Source of the DNA: Diaporthe sp. PMI_573
Lineage: Eukaryota > Ascomycota > Sordariomycetes > Diaporthales > Diaporthaceae
NCBI GenBank assembly: GCA_021399435.1
Contig: JAJTUP010000037.1
Location: 496,001 to 560,000 of the forward strand
Length of the DNA stretch: 64,000 nucleotides
Direction: 5' to 3'
The translations under genes and the position numbers were made by a program. Below are positions 36,590 through 48,097 of the stretch, piece after piece. Numbering within the stretch: the stretch's first letter is position 1; each line of letters starts with the position of its first letter. The notes beneath the pieces were generated by a model. That model was not told the origin of the DNA. It worked only from the letters and a program-made list of their open reading frames with translations, and ran no database searches.

Positions 36590-36675
36590 TCTCTCTCTCT
36601 CTCTCTCTCTCTTGCCTCTCTCTCTCTCTCTCTCTTGCCTCTCTCTCTCTCTCTCTCTTGCCTCTCTCTCTCTCC
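36590..36675 (+). repeat. Compound (CT)n repeat with TTGC interruptions
   Basis: Long CT runs are interrupted three times by TTGC, giving a 23-24 bp higher-order period. It lies inside the first proposed 5'-UTR intron of the Argonaute gene, upstream of its branch point. Confidence 0.9.
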
Positions 36676-37922
36676 CTCCACTCCACCTTCAACCCCCATC
36701 AAAACTGACCACAAGCTTCATTTCAAAGCCCACGACCTTTCAAGACTCTCCAAGTCAACATCTCATCGCAAACAAGGTAAGCAAGGCAGACTTCTCACCT
36801 TGACCTTCCCACGGCATGACCAGACGCGCACTTCCACTTCAACCCACTGTCCACACTCCATCACCACACCCGTTTTCCGCAAGTTTGTCGTTCGCCTAAG
36901 CACGTCCGCACACGCATACCCTCATTGTGGGTTTCCCTGGCAGCCTGGAGAAGTCTCGTCCACACCACCCTCGAAAGCTCTGTCCTTCCGCTTCCTGGCC
37001 GATAAACCCACATCCACATCAACGATCATCGCAGCCAGTTCCAGTTGCCCAGTCAGCAGTACTGCCCCACTCTACCAGGGACATTCCCGCCTCACTGCTT
37101 CCCTTCCTCCTGCTTTGCAAGAACTTCTGCTATCGCCATCTTCCTGTCACTCATACCCCCTCCTTCGACACTGACCTCCGCCTAACTACCCCCCAGCTGT
37201 GTCTGCTGCACCTACCAACAGTCCTTCGTGCCACGCCACCACTTCCTTCACTTCCTTCGTTGGCCCTTACGTCTTAATTGACACTCTAAGCAGCAGCACT
37301 TTTAGCGACTTCTTCGATCACTCGCCCCATTTCGCGCAGCTCGGCAAACGGTCCATCAGACCCAACGACCAGACAACTTCTCAACCCAGTCAAGGTATGT
37401 TCCATTCTACTGCAGTTGCCTCACACTCTCCCCATTCAACCCTTCCAAGTTATCGACAACCTTTCGTTTCCGTTCTGCCTTCCCAAGTCTCCCCACGTGC
37501 AGCGCCACAACGAGTGTTTGCCACCATCTAGCAGCACAAACTGGTCTTCTACACAAGTCATTCCCATTCCCCCCAGTCTCCACCTGGACTTTGACAAACC
37601 AGGCCATACAGTAACAGAAGGTTGTCTGGTGAGCGTCCTCCAGCCACAATCCCGATTGACCTTTCCAAAACACACCCACACCTCATCACGCAGTCGACTG
37701 GCCACCGCAGACATCATCAGTCAAGTCAGGCCCCCGACCCTCGCACCCCTTATCACTCACTGCCTTTTCCCTCCGCTACCTTCCCACTTGATCTGCCGAC
37801 TTTTAGGCGCACCATCTCAACTGCCTGAACCAGGTGAAAGGTGTGCTTCAGCTCCGCTCCACTAGCACCTCCCCAGGGAAACCTCAACTGCCCGGTTGCC
37901 TGATTCGCACACAATCCCTCTG

Positions 37923-37988
37923 CAAACAACCCCGAGTTTCTATCTGCACCTTCCTCAAACAACCTCAGCTTTCCATCTGCACTTGCTG
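37923..37988 (+). repeat. 33-bp imperfect direct repeat
   Basis: Two adjacent 33-bp copies begin CAAACAACC and share TTTC-TATCTGCAC-like cores, with several substitutions. They lie in the proposed Argonaute leader. Confidence 0.7.
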
Positions 37989-38254
37989 GGTCGGTACCGT
38001 GCAGACCTCTTCTGACTCACCGCACTTTGGCTTTCTACAAACACTCCCTTCCATTCTCCCCGAAGCTCGTCTTTGGGCGCCCTTCGACCACCTTATCTAC
38101 ACCTCGTGCCCTTCAAACTCTTCCCAATCCCCGTCTCCATCCAGTTCCAGCTGCCCAACGCATCTCTCCGCCTCTCACTAGGTACTTCTGCCTCCAAGAT
38201 TGCTTTCGGGGTCTGACGGTCTCTCGCACACAGACACGGACCACTTCAGACAGC

Positions 38255-41200
38255 ATGTCTCAATACCCTGGTGGATACCTCCAGGTCCCATCTTACGATG
38301 GCCCCTCCGACACCCGCAGCCAGGGTTCTCACAACTCTGGCGGTGGCTCGCGGTCGCACTCGCGCCGCACCTCCCAGGTAAGCGGTTCCCACGTGTCCGC
38401 GTCCTATCCAGGCTCCCAAGCCCCAGGATCTGCCCCACCTAGCAATGTGGGCGCTCCCTCTGGTTCTGTGGGCAGCCGCCCACCTAGCAACGTGGGCAGC
38501 CGCTCTCCGCCGCGGGGCTACCCTGAGCCTCTCGGTTTCGACCCTGCTCGAGACCCCATCAAGGTGACCGAGGAGTTCAACAAGAACATCGACCTGCCAC
38601 CTGAGGCTTACGTCAAGGTAAGAGAAAACACGCTTCATAGCACGTTCTGCCTGCGCTTCTCACTGACACTCTTATCAGGGCAAGCTTGATACCCCCTTTG
38701 CCAAACGCCCCGGTCTGGGCAGCGCCGGAAAGAAGATCAACATCCAGATCAACCAGTTCCGTGTGACAGGAATGCCTGCCCATGACATTTACCAGTACGA
38801 TGTAAGTGTCGGCATCCTCTCCGTGTTCCGTGTGCCCTCTCTGACAGTCTGTTATAGGTCACCTGCAGCCCCTGGACCGAAAAGACCAAGCCTCAATTCC
38901 TGAACACGCTGTGGAGAAGCAAGGCCGTCCAAAAGAGGCTCAAGGTCGACGACAAGTATGGAGCCTTCCAGTTTAAGTGGCTCCACGATGGCCGTGCCCT
39001 GGCGTGGTCTCGGAACAACATCCCGGAGATGCGCATCAGGGTCGACATGGACGAAGAGCGGAACAGGATGTCACGGCCTGGACATGAACAAGACAACTGC
39101 TTTACACTTTTCATCAAGCGTAGCACCCAGATCCGCCTTGCTTCGCTCAAGGCCTACCTTGAGGGCCAGATGGAATGGGACCAGTCAGTGCTGGCCTGTG
39201 TCAACTTCTTCGACCACCTGGTCCGCCAGTTTCCATCGGAGAACATGCTGGCGATCAAGAGGAACTTCTACAACACAGAGAAGCCGGAATACAAGCCGCT
39301 CAATCGCCGAGGCACCATCCATGCGGTGAAGGGAATCTACGCGGCCATTCGCATGAACTCTTCCATGAAGTCCGGCGGCCTTGGGATGGGTATCAATGTG
39401 GACGTGACCAACACAGCCTTTTGGCGTGGAGAACAGTCCTTCGTCGATCTGGCCGTCAACTACATTGCCAGCGTCAAGAAGGAGTGGCAGTACCTCGACC
39501 ACGAACGCATTGCCGAGGGACTGAAGCCAGAGAAGTTCGAGAACATCGAGACACACAAGTACTTCCCAGGCCAGTCTGACATGTTCAGGTGCCTCCGGCG
39601 CCTCCACAAGTGCAAGTTCCACGTAGGGCACCGTGGCAAGTCCAACGACCCGAAAACCTACACCATCAAGAACTTTGTTTGGAATGCAGCGAAGTTTGGG
39701 ATGGAGGGCGCCAACGCCCGCAACTACAAGTTCACTCTGAGGGACGGCGAGGAAGTCTCCGTCTACCACTACTTTGACAAGCGGTACAACTGCCGGCTCC
39801 GATGGCCGCAAATGCCTCTGATTGAGACCACTCGTGATGGCGTCTTTCCTATGGAATGTGTCATCATGAAGCCTTGGCAGAAGTACAACTTCAGGCTGGA
39901 CTCTGAGCAGACAGCCACGATGATCAAGTTTGCCGTTACGAGACCTCCTGTCCGCGCAAATGCCATCATGCAGAATGTCAAGTCCCTGAAGTGGGTTGAG
40001 GACCCTTACCTGAAGGAGTTCGGTGTCAGGATCAACCCGCAGATGCAGCCAGTGCCTGCCCGTGTTCTGCAAAACCCAGTTGTTCAGTTTGGAAAGAAGA
40101 CCGTGGATCCACGAACCAGCGGCAGGTGGGATCTGCGCGACCAAGTCTTCGCTGAGCCCAACATCCGCCCTCTCAAGTCCTGGTCTATCATTGTTGTCGA
40201 TAGATGCGTTGACGCACCCACGGCCTCGCGCTTCGGAGCAGCATTTGCTGACATTTACCGGAGGCACGGCGGCAAAGTCGTGACGATGCAACCCAAGGTG
40301 CACCCGCTGAACATGCAGCTCAGCAAGGTCACTGCTGATGACATCGAGAAGCTTTACAAGCAAACCGGTAATGACAACAAGGCGTTGCCAGACCTGATCT
40401 TCTTCGTCCTGCCCGACAAGAACACCGTTATCTACGAGCGGCTCAAGAAGAACTTGGAGATCCGCTTCGCCATGTTGACACAGATGGTGAACTGCGACCA
40501 CGTCAAGAAGTGCCAGCCCCAGTACTGCTCCAACGTGTGCATGAAGGTCAACGCGAAGCTGGGTGGCTTCACGTCGAAGCTCCAGAAGGTGCAGTTCTAC
40601 ACGGTCCCCACGATGATGATCGGCGTTGACGTTTCGCACGGCGGAGCGGGTTCAGCGGGCCTGACCGGACCACTGGCGTCTATGGCTGCTATAACCATGT
40701 CCATGGATCGGGAGGCGATCAGATACTCGGCCGTATGTCAGACCAACGGCCACCGTGTGGAGATTCTCAGCCCGGCCAACATCAAATCGATCTTTCCCGC
40801 CGCCGTGCGCCGCTGGTGCCAGAAGAACAAGTGCGCTCCCGAGCACGTTTTCTACTTCCGCGATGGCGTTGCTGAGGGTCAATTTGCTCATGTCATGGCA
40901 CAAGAAGTGCAGCAGATCCGCCAAGTTCTTGAGGAGATTGGGAAAAACAAGCCCAAGATCACCGTGATTGTCGCTACCAAGCGCCACCACATCCGCTTCT
41001 TCCCCGGCAGTGGCGCTGGCGACAAGAATGGCAACCCGTTGCCAGGCACTGTCATCGAGCACGAGGTCACTCACCCGTTCCACTATGACTTTTACCTCTG
41101 CTCTCACGTCGCCATCCAAGGCACTGCTCGGCCGGTCCACTACCACGTCATCCACGACGAGGTTCAGTACCCTGTCGACAAACTGCAGGCAATGATTTAC

Positions 41201-41491
41201 CAGCAGTGCTACCAGTACATCCGCTCTACCACGCCCGTCTCCATCCACCCGTCCATTTACTACGCCCATCTGGCCGCGGCCCGTTCCCGGGCTCACGAGG
41301 ACATCCACGCATCGAAGAAAGACCCCGAGGTCAGACGGCTGAACGACGAGAAGAGGATGGAGGCGGGAACGGAGCCGTCGTGGACGAACCCTAGCGAGGA
41401 AGCCAAGCCGCTGATGAAGATCGGTGGTGATGAGGGTTTGGCGAACCCAGCCAACATCGAGTTCTTCACGGGCACGATGTGGTACATCTAG
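38255..41491 (+). CDS. AGO: Argonaute (QDE-2/SMS-2-type), complete slicer tetrad
   Basis: Exons: 38255-38617, 38679-38801 and 38858-41491, giving 1039 residues. The N-terminal 100 residues are Ser/Gly/Pro-rich with a repeated PSNVG unit and RG pairs. Then come the N and linker domains, PAZ (about 350-500), MID and PIWI. The MID pocket keeps Tyr688, the following Lys, Gln in LTQMV and Lys in AKLGG, the residues that hold a guide 5' phosphate in eukaryotic Argonautes. PIWI keeps D753 (GVDVSH), E797 (HRVEIL), D831 (FRDGVAEGQ) and H966 (YYAHLAA), the full DEDH slicer set. It should bind small RNAs and cleave targets in quelling-type silencing. Whether it is the QDE-2 or SMS-2 orthologue cannot be decided from one sequence. 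Confidence 0.96.
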
Positions 41492-43088
41492 GGGCTTGCA
41501 AGGAGCATGCTGGCTTTCCTTCGACGCGGAAAAATGGGTTGGCTTTTTTTTGGGGGGGGGGGGGGGGGAATGGAGGTTCCGAGACGACGACAGATACACG
41601 CGCGGCCAAGAGAACACTGGGAGGGTGTGTGCGTTTGCATTCCTTGAAGATTTTGGCGCGCCTTTGAGAACAATTCATTGGTAGACAGGTCATGATCTCT
41701 GTGGCTTCACAGTGAAGAGTCATAGACACATAGCATGACAATCAAGTGCGATGCGTTGATGAAACTCGGTTGGGGGAAATTGACGTTGCCCTCGAGACAA
41801 TAGAGATGATTCGTTTTCCCATGTGCCTTCTTGGCCAGATAGAACCATTTCAGGAGTGCTCAGAGCTGCGAGTAGCCGCGTAACACGCTCAGAGCACATT
41901 TCCGTGACTGCGCCAGCACAGAAGGGGGTCAGATGCAAGAAGTGACAGTCCCTGTAGCTATACCGCCTCTGGACTGCAAGCAATTCTGGAGGATGTCAAG
42001 ACCGAGTAGATCAATTGACCCAAAGGAAGAGCAGTTCACAATTATCATTGAGCATGAGTGGACAGTCTAGGAGAATGAGTGGCTGGTGAGGAGGCTATGG
42101 CAGCATTTGGCGACGCTCTCTGCATGGCCGTCGCAGGTTTCGAGGCTTGGTCACGTTGAAACAGCAGCAGTAATATGTGTGGGGGGCGGAGGGACCGGGC
42201 GGAGGGTTGGGAGTTGGTGATGGAAAGTGCAAGGCGCGTGTTGTGATATGTGGGATGGGAGCACGGCGTTCTGAGATCCCGGTACTTGGTGCCCTTCTAG
42301 TTTGTCAAGTTTTGATTGTGCTTGCATGAGCCGGCGTTGTTCCCGGCCGTGCCTCTCGAGAAATGGGCGAGATGTGATGGACTCTATCTCTCATTCATCA
42401 CTGCAATCTCCTTTGTGAACTTGTCGAGTCCGGCGTGGTGGCTGCTCCTGCTGGGTTACCCTTCTTGATCCAAGCTGGCAACTTCTTGGAGCAAGCTCTG
42501 AAACACGCAGTCCGAACTTGCGACCGGACAGCAGGAGTGGCATACATCCCGCCTGCTCCAGATAATGCCATTACAGATCTTGGGCTCGGTGCTGCGGGTG
42601 TCTGCGACCATAGGAAGCGGAGCGCAGGGTCAGCATGGGCTGGCCCACGGTCCACCAATCATGCGCGTCGCAACGGCCGAAAGAGGAAATCGACAGGGTG
42701 GGGGGGGCGGGAGTCCTCATCCACACCTGGGCCGTGCGACCAAGTACAACCAACGCAAGAGAGATTCATACTTTCCTCAGCCAGACAACGCAGCCCCATA
42801 TGAGAAGCAGCGAAGGTCTGCTGGCCCGCTGGGCTGGGAGGCTGGACGTGTGAGGGCAGCGGCATCCCACTCCTCTTCTACCGGGACGGGTCGGACCAGG
42901 TCCTTGAGAATAACAAACCGTGTTCTGGGCAACATGGGCGTCTCCAACATCACCGACAACCACAGCCATAAGCCACAACTAGAGTCATCCATGTCCGCCG
43001 CAACCACGCCTATCAGCATCAGCATCAGCATCGACAACAAGATCCTTGGAATTCCTTTTTACAACGCTGAAAGTACCAGTGCTTCACA
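41492..43088. other. Intergenic region
   Basis: Apart from the T8-G17 tract I see no gene. Overlapping frames on both strands between 42400 and 43000 are mutually inconsistent. Confidence 0.5.
41544..41568 (+). repeat. T8-G17 homopolymer junction
   Basis: Eight T are followed by seventeen G, starting 53 nt after the Argonaute stop, probably inside its 3' UTR or cleavage region. Confidence 0.9.
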
Positions 43089-44354
43089 ATGGCATTATCT
43101 ACAGCCCCTTCGACCAAGCTCGTTCCGAGAGACGCACTCACCGATGCATTCCGAGTCATGCCCCCCTTGGCACTCACCTTGTGCATTCTAAACGTAATTC
43201 CAGCCTGGATAGTTCTACACGCTGGCATCCGCTCTGTCCTCGGATGGTGGTATATGCTCCTGTTTTGCTGCATTATAGCTGCCGGCGAATGGACGTATTT
43301 CACCGATCAAACCAGGGCTGATCCATCTGTCCTGAGCAACCTAGCAACCATTCTGCTCCCGGCCATGGCTTCCTGTCTCCTTCGCGAAGCGTAAGCTTTC
43401 TTCCCTTGCCTTCTAACATGTTTGCATTCTCACGCATGGCTCACATTTCCGGCCCCATCCTCTTCGTCACGTCCTGGCACAACATATGCCGCTTCTGGAG
43501 CTGACGAAAACCCGCCAACAGCTGGGCCCGGTGGGTTCCCAACAACCGCCATAACGAAGATGCTGATTTCGGCCTTATGGACTCGTTAGTTCGAACGCAC
43601 ATTGTCCGTATAACTGGTTGCCTGCTAGTGTTTCCCTTTTCCCTACTCACCACGGCATACGTTGGCCTGGTCAGCGACACAACCAACCATGGCTCCAACT
43701 GGGAGCTCGCTATCGCCGGCGAGAGTATGATCCTGCTCACAGCGGTGTTTCACTTCGTCTACACCGTCGTAGACCTGCTGAACCTGAAATACAAAATCGG
43801 AAGCTTCCCTGCTCGCAAACGCACGAAGGCATACGCCCTCTTTCTCGTCTTGACAGTGATGACCTTTTTCGTCGTCGTCAGGGTCGGTGCTGCCGTGGTA
43901 TATTTCAGCACTCGCAGACAAGACTGGGATCCTGTCTCCGGGGATAGTGGGCTCAAAATTGGTGGCTATCAAGGGCTGGTACCTCGCCACTGACTGGCCC
44001 TTTTGTGGCGCTCCATGGACGCGTCGTCCGGCACCTCAGAGTCTGATGAGTGCAGACGGAGTGGCAGATGATCTGGCGTTCCAATCGCTGCAGAGAAATG
44101 AAGAGAGGATCGAAGGGGCAGGAATCTCGGCACCGAACCAGAACCAGGGCCAGGGCGAAAACTCCGAGAGGTCTGGACATGGACAACCCGGCTTCCCAGC
44201 CGAACGCATCTCAAGGACTGGTGGTGGTGCTACACCTGGACAGCCTCAGGCCCGGGGGCCTTCTGAAGGGACTTGGGCCGATGAAGTGGGGACTGGGACG
44301 AGGGCTACGGGGAGTGGTGATGAGGAGCCCCGCGTCCACCCGGGGAATGCTTGA
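43089..44354 (+). CDS. Polytopic fungal membrane protein with disordered tail (357 aa)
   Basis: Exons: 43089-43390, 43522-43978 and 44040-44354. The introns (GTAAGC...CAACAG with a CTGACG branch point; GTACCT...CTCAG with CACTGAC) join in phase, and the last links the membrane part to a hydrophilic tail in another frame. About six hydrophobic helices lie near residues 22-43, 51-67, 83-98, 122-145, 158-182 and 200-225. The last 105 residues are Gly/Glu/Gln/Pro-rich and probably cytosolic. The plan resembles uncharacterised fungal seven-helix-like proteins, but I see no RTA1 or GPCR signature. If the last intron is retained, the protein ends at 43993 after a few more residues. Confidence 0.75.
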
Positions 44355-45163
44355 TGAGCCGAGGGACATGGCGGCCTGATGGATGGGACGAGAAGAACTG
44401 GTTCTCTGGATTTACATGTGTAGCTTCGATTATTGGGTGTTTTGAGGAAGGGCTATGGACCCGAGGTACTGGTATTGCGGTATTGAGACTGTGTTAACCA
44501 AGGTGGCGGTGGGTGGTGGAAGCTGGTGCTGTCGAGCTTGGCGTCTCGGTGGCCGGCACTATTGGGACACGTGGAATCGGTAGGACTGTAGCTGACGTTT
44601 CAAGGCTATAATTTGATGAGGATCAGAGCTACCGGGATCCTCAGACAGGCTGCACACTGCGATGGCAAGACCAGAGGCTGGGCAGCTGGGCAGCTGGGCA
44701 GGTTGGAAAGCTGAAAGTGAAGGGCAGGAAAGTTGCCTCGGCTTGGGACGTGTTTGCCCAAGAGATGGCTCCGGGTCCCAAGTCGCACCAAGGTGTGCAA
44801 GGCCGGCACTATCGAAAGGGAGGTGAGGCTCCCGTGTGGTAGTATATATGTATATATATATGCGCTGCCTGGACCCAACAATCGGAGCTTTTCCAGGAGC
44901 CAAGCTCAGGCAGCAGATGCGATTGGACTCGACCAGCGCTGCAGTCCCCGTGGTTGGATTGCAGGGCAGGGGCCAAGACCTTCTCGAACGTCTGGCTGTT
45001 TGAATGACTGGGCGCACGTGTTGAACTTGCAGCGACCAGATCTGCATCTGCACCTGCGGGTAGTAGATGATATCGAACGCGTTGCGTGGACGGAGATCAG
45101 TCCAGCTGCCACTTTTTGGTAGCCAACCTGCCATCCAACATGGGCTCACAAGTTCAGACGGCT

Positions 45164-45224
45164 GATTGATTGATTGATCGATTGATCGATCCATCGATCC
45201 ATCGATCCATCCATCCATCCATCC
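45164..45224 (+). repeat. Compound tetranucleotide repeat GATT-GATC-CATC
   Basis: About fifteen 4-bp units grade from GATT through mixed GATC/GATT and GATC/CATC to pure CATC, consistent with a microsatellite diverging stepwise by single-base changes. Confidence 0.9.
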
Positions 45225-45417
45225 ACCGACCACCGACCACGATCCCGCGTGGTGGACGTCAAGGTTTTCGATAGCCTCAGGGACGAAATAGGAAATGGCC
45301 GCGAGGGATCGAGACTCGTGCCTGTTGCTGTGCACCACAACGGACCACACCACACACCTCCAACTTAACTCAACACACCACACTACTGTGTACCCACCAT
45401 CTCTCTCGACAAGTGGC

Positions 45418-45420
<3 letters not shown>

Positions 45421-45449
<29 letters not shown>
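45421..45449 (+). repeat. (AG)14 dinucleotide repeat
   Basis: An uninterrupted AG run of 29 bases lies in intergenic DNA about 930 bp upstream of the MFS gene. Confidence 0.9.
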
Positions 45450-45451
<2 letters not shown>

Positions 45452-46326
45452 AGAGACGGTATACCGAGGCAAGGGACAAGCCACGTCCCCCCCCCCATAT
45501 CGACTTCCCCAGATTCCGGGGGCGGGCCACAATTTGCGTCTCTTCGGCCATGGTAACCGCATGCAGCCTGGGTCGGCCTGGGCAGCGGCTCAATTGCATT
45601 GCGCCCAGAGGGACGGCCCCAGATTGTGCCCCGGCCTGCCCTACTGTCTTACCCCAAACCCCGCAAACACGGTGGGCCCCCCTTTCTCCCTTGACGATGC
45701 CAACCGGCACACACCGCGACACAATCACTTGTTCGCGGGCCAGGGGCCTTCTCCTACCCCGCGCACCACCACCACTGCCTGTCTTGGCCTTTTGGCCAGA
45801 CTCGTTCCGGATTGGACCAGATGACCTCGGCTCCATTATATCGGGCATCTGGGCAAGGACCCAGCGAGGAGGGAACCTGGGAGCACTGGGAGACCGGTGA
45901 CGATACGAAGAACACTTCCTGGGGGGGCAAAGACATGTCTCGAGGGACTGCCTCGGACAAGCAGCAGTGTGGGTGAATCTACAGTATATGAAGCCATGCT
46001 TGCCCCCTTCCTGTCCGTCACCCGACACCCACGCATCAGTGTCACATCCGCCCGACTTTGAGCCCCGGCCTGGCTATAGTTCGCATCCATGTAAGACCAC
46101 GCTCACCATCTAGACTGCACAGCATCTCCGAGCCGTTGCCAGGGGGGTTCACCGCGATACTACCCAAATCAATCTTGTCCCCGGCCGATCCAAAGACTGT
46201 GCTGGCTCACGGTTCCACAATTTGTCCCCAAAGCTAATCCAGCCGGCAGATAAAAGGCAAATCCGTATTCTCTTCTCATCCCCCCACGGCGAGTCCTTGA
46301 GGCTTTCCTCTCTTCTCCCCGCGCTC

Positions 46327-46332
46327 TATATA
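46327..46332 (+). promoter_or_regulatory. TATA box of the MFS gene
   Basis: TATATA lies 49 nt upstream of the ATG at 46381, which would make a very short 5' leader. Confidence 0.45.
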
Positions 46333-46380
46333 CTTGCCCAGCGCGACAGAACCAGACCTCACTCAACCCAGGGCGGCAAC

Positions 46381-48097
46381 ATGGACCGCAACAGCGAGAA
46401 GCTGGGGGTCGACCAGATCGACGACAACGCAGCATACCAGACCGACTCTCACACCCTCGACAATGAGTTCACCCCAGCGGAGCAGAAGCGCATCATGCAG
46501 CGCATCGACCGCCGCCTCGTCACCACCGTCGGCTTCATGTACTGCGTGTCCCTGATGGACCGCACCAACCTGGGCGCTGCCATCATTGCTGGCATGGGCA
46601 AGGAGCTCATGCTCATCGGGGACCGATACGTAAGTCCAGAGGCCATCCCACTTCTCATCGTGCCCCCTCCCGTCTGACACTGTCTGGCCAGTCAATCATC
46701 ACCCTTCTCTTCTTCGTGACCTACATCATATTCCAGCCGCCTTCGACCATCATCTGCCGTTCTGTCGGTCCGAGATTCCACCTCGCGGGAATCACCCTGC
46801 TCTGGGGCGCGTGTATGATTGGCATGGGCTTTGTCTCGAAATGGGATCAATTGGCCGGGCTCAGGATCATCCTGGGCCTGCTCGAAGCTGGCTTCTTCCC
46901 CAGCTGTGTCTATCTCCTCAGCACGTGGTACACAAGATGTAAGTGGTCCAGCCAGATCCTCCCCCTCTCCCTCTCCCTCTCCCTAGCGCCTCCGATGGGC
47001 ATGAAACTCACAGCTGCTCCAGATGAGATGGGCAAGCGCTATGCCGTCTTCTACCTGCTGGGTTGCGTCGCGTCCGCCTTCGCAGGCATCCTGGCCTTTG
47101 GCCTGATGCAGATGAACGGGCTCGCAGACCTGTCGGGATGGCGCTGGATCTTCATCATCGAGGGCATCATCACCTGCCTCATCGGTATCGGCGGCTACTG
47201 GCTGCTCGTCGACTTCCCAGACTCCAAGAGGAAGTCGTGGCGCTTCCTCGGGGACCGCGAGCGCGCGTGGGTCGTGGCCCGCGTCAACGCCGACCGCGGC
47301 GACGCCAAGGTCCACGCCTTCTCCCTGGCCAGCTTCCTGCGCGGCGGCATGGACTGGAAGATCTGGGCCTACGCCCTCGTCTTCTTCAACACCACCACCA
47401 TCACATACGCCCTCGCCTACTTCCTGCCCGTCATCCTGAACGAGTCCCTCAAGTTCGAGGTCGGCGCCGCCCAGTGCCTCGTCGCGCCCCCCTACGCGTT
47501 TGCCGGCTTCGTCATGTTCGGCACCGGCTGGCTCGGCGACAAGTACAGGACCAGGGGCATCCCCATCCTCATCAACATGACCCTCTGCATCATCGGCCTG
47601 CCCATCATGGGATTCCACCCGAACCCCTCCGTCAGGTACTTTGGCGTCTTCCTCGTCACCGCCGGCGCCAACTCCAACGTGCCTGCGACCATGTCTTACC
47701 AGGCTACCAACATCCGCGGCCAGTGGAAGCGGGCCTTCTGCTCTGCCACCCTGGTCGGGTTCGGTGGACTCGGCGGTATTGCTGGTTCCTTGGTCTTCCG
47801 GTAAGCCTTCTTTTTTTTGCCCACCCTTACATTTGTGGCAGCTGCCACCCACCCAAAATGCAGCTGCGCACGGCCGATGGGGGTCCCAATGCTAATGGAC
47901 GCGCACGCAGAAACCAAGACAAGCCCTCGTATCACCCGGGCTTGTATGCCTGCATCGCCTGCACCCTGTTCAACTTCATCCTGGTCGGGATCCTGACCGT
48001 CTTTTTCAAGATCGAGAACCGCCGGGCTGACCGGGGTGAGAAGGAGCTCGAGTCCAACGACGAGGACTTCCAGCCCGGGTTCAGGTACACGTGGTAG
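46381..48097 (+). CDS. MFS transporter, anion:cation symporter family (Dal5/allantoate-permease type)
   Basis: Exons: 46381-46629, 46692-46938, 47023-47800 and 47911-48097, giving 486 residues. The N-terminal half holds the family hallmark YCVSLMDRTNLGAA in TM1, then the pattern RIILGLLEAGFFPSCVYLLSTWYTR in TM4, and GWRWIFIIEGIITCLIGI in TM6. TM7-12 follow with LGDKYRTRG between TM8 and TM9. Family members import carboxylates, vitamins, allantoate, peptides or siderophore precursors by proton symport at the plasma membrane; the exact substrate cannot be told. Twelve helices and normal length suggest an intact gene. The acidic C-terminal tail is short. Confidence 0.92.

Larger units (their letters stand above)
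36231..38254 (+). promoter_or_regulatory. Pyrimidine-rich multi-intron 5' leader of the Argonaute gene (proposed)
   Basis: From about 36240 to the AGO start the plus strand is strongly C/T-rich, with few ATGs. Three good donors follow exon-like AG: GTAAGC at 36547, GTAAGC at 36777 and GTATGT at 37395. Matching ends exist: CTGAC then ACAAG at 36714, CTAAC then CCCCAG near 37196, and TTTTAG at 37806. This fits a leader with short non-coding exons (about 36715-36776 and 37197-37394) and several introns, the first holding a (CT)n microsatellite. It is inference from splice signals only. The alternative is several unrelated short ORFs, which I consider less likely. Confidence 0.5.
44355..46380. 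other. Intergenic region with several microsatellites
   Basis: No gene is supported. It contains a TATATATG patch near 44851-44870, the GATT/GATC/CATC compound repeat and a GA run. The last 100 bp before the MFS gene include a TATA box. Confidence 0.5.

Noticed and set aside
36232..37865. Several Ser/Pro/His-rich plus-strand frames upstream of Argonaute
   Set aside because: Low-complexity readings of C/T-rich DNA; the strong splice signals there fit a non-coding leader better.
39185..41617. Long antisense frames inside the Argonaute gene
   Set aside because: They are mirror frames of a strongly biased coding sequence; the plus-strand product is unmistakable.
44559..45383. 274-codon minus-strand frame
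   Set aside because: It translates the tetranucleotide and TA repeats (for example a W/M/D/G run) and has no domain.
46983..47852. 289-codon antisense frame in the MFS gene
   Set aside because: Gly/Asp/Glu/Val-rich translation is a typical shadow of GC-rich transmembrane coding DNA.
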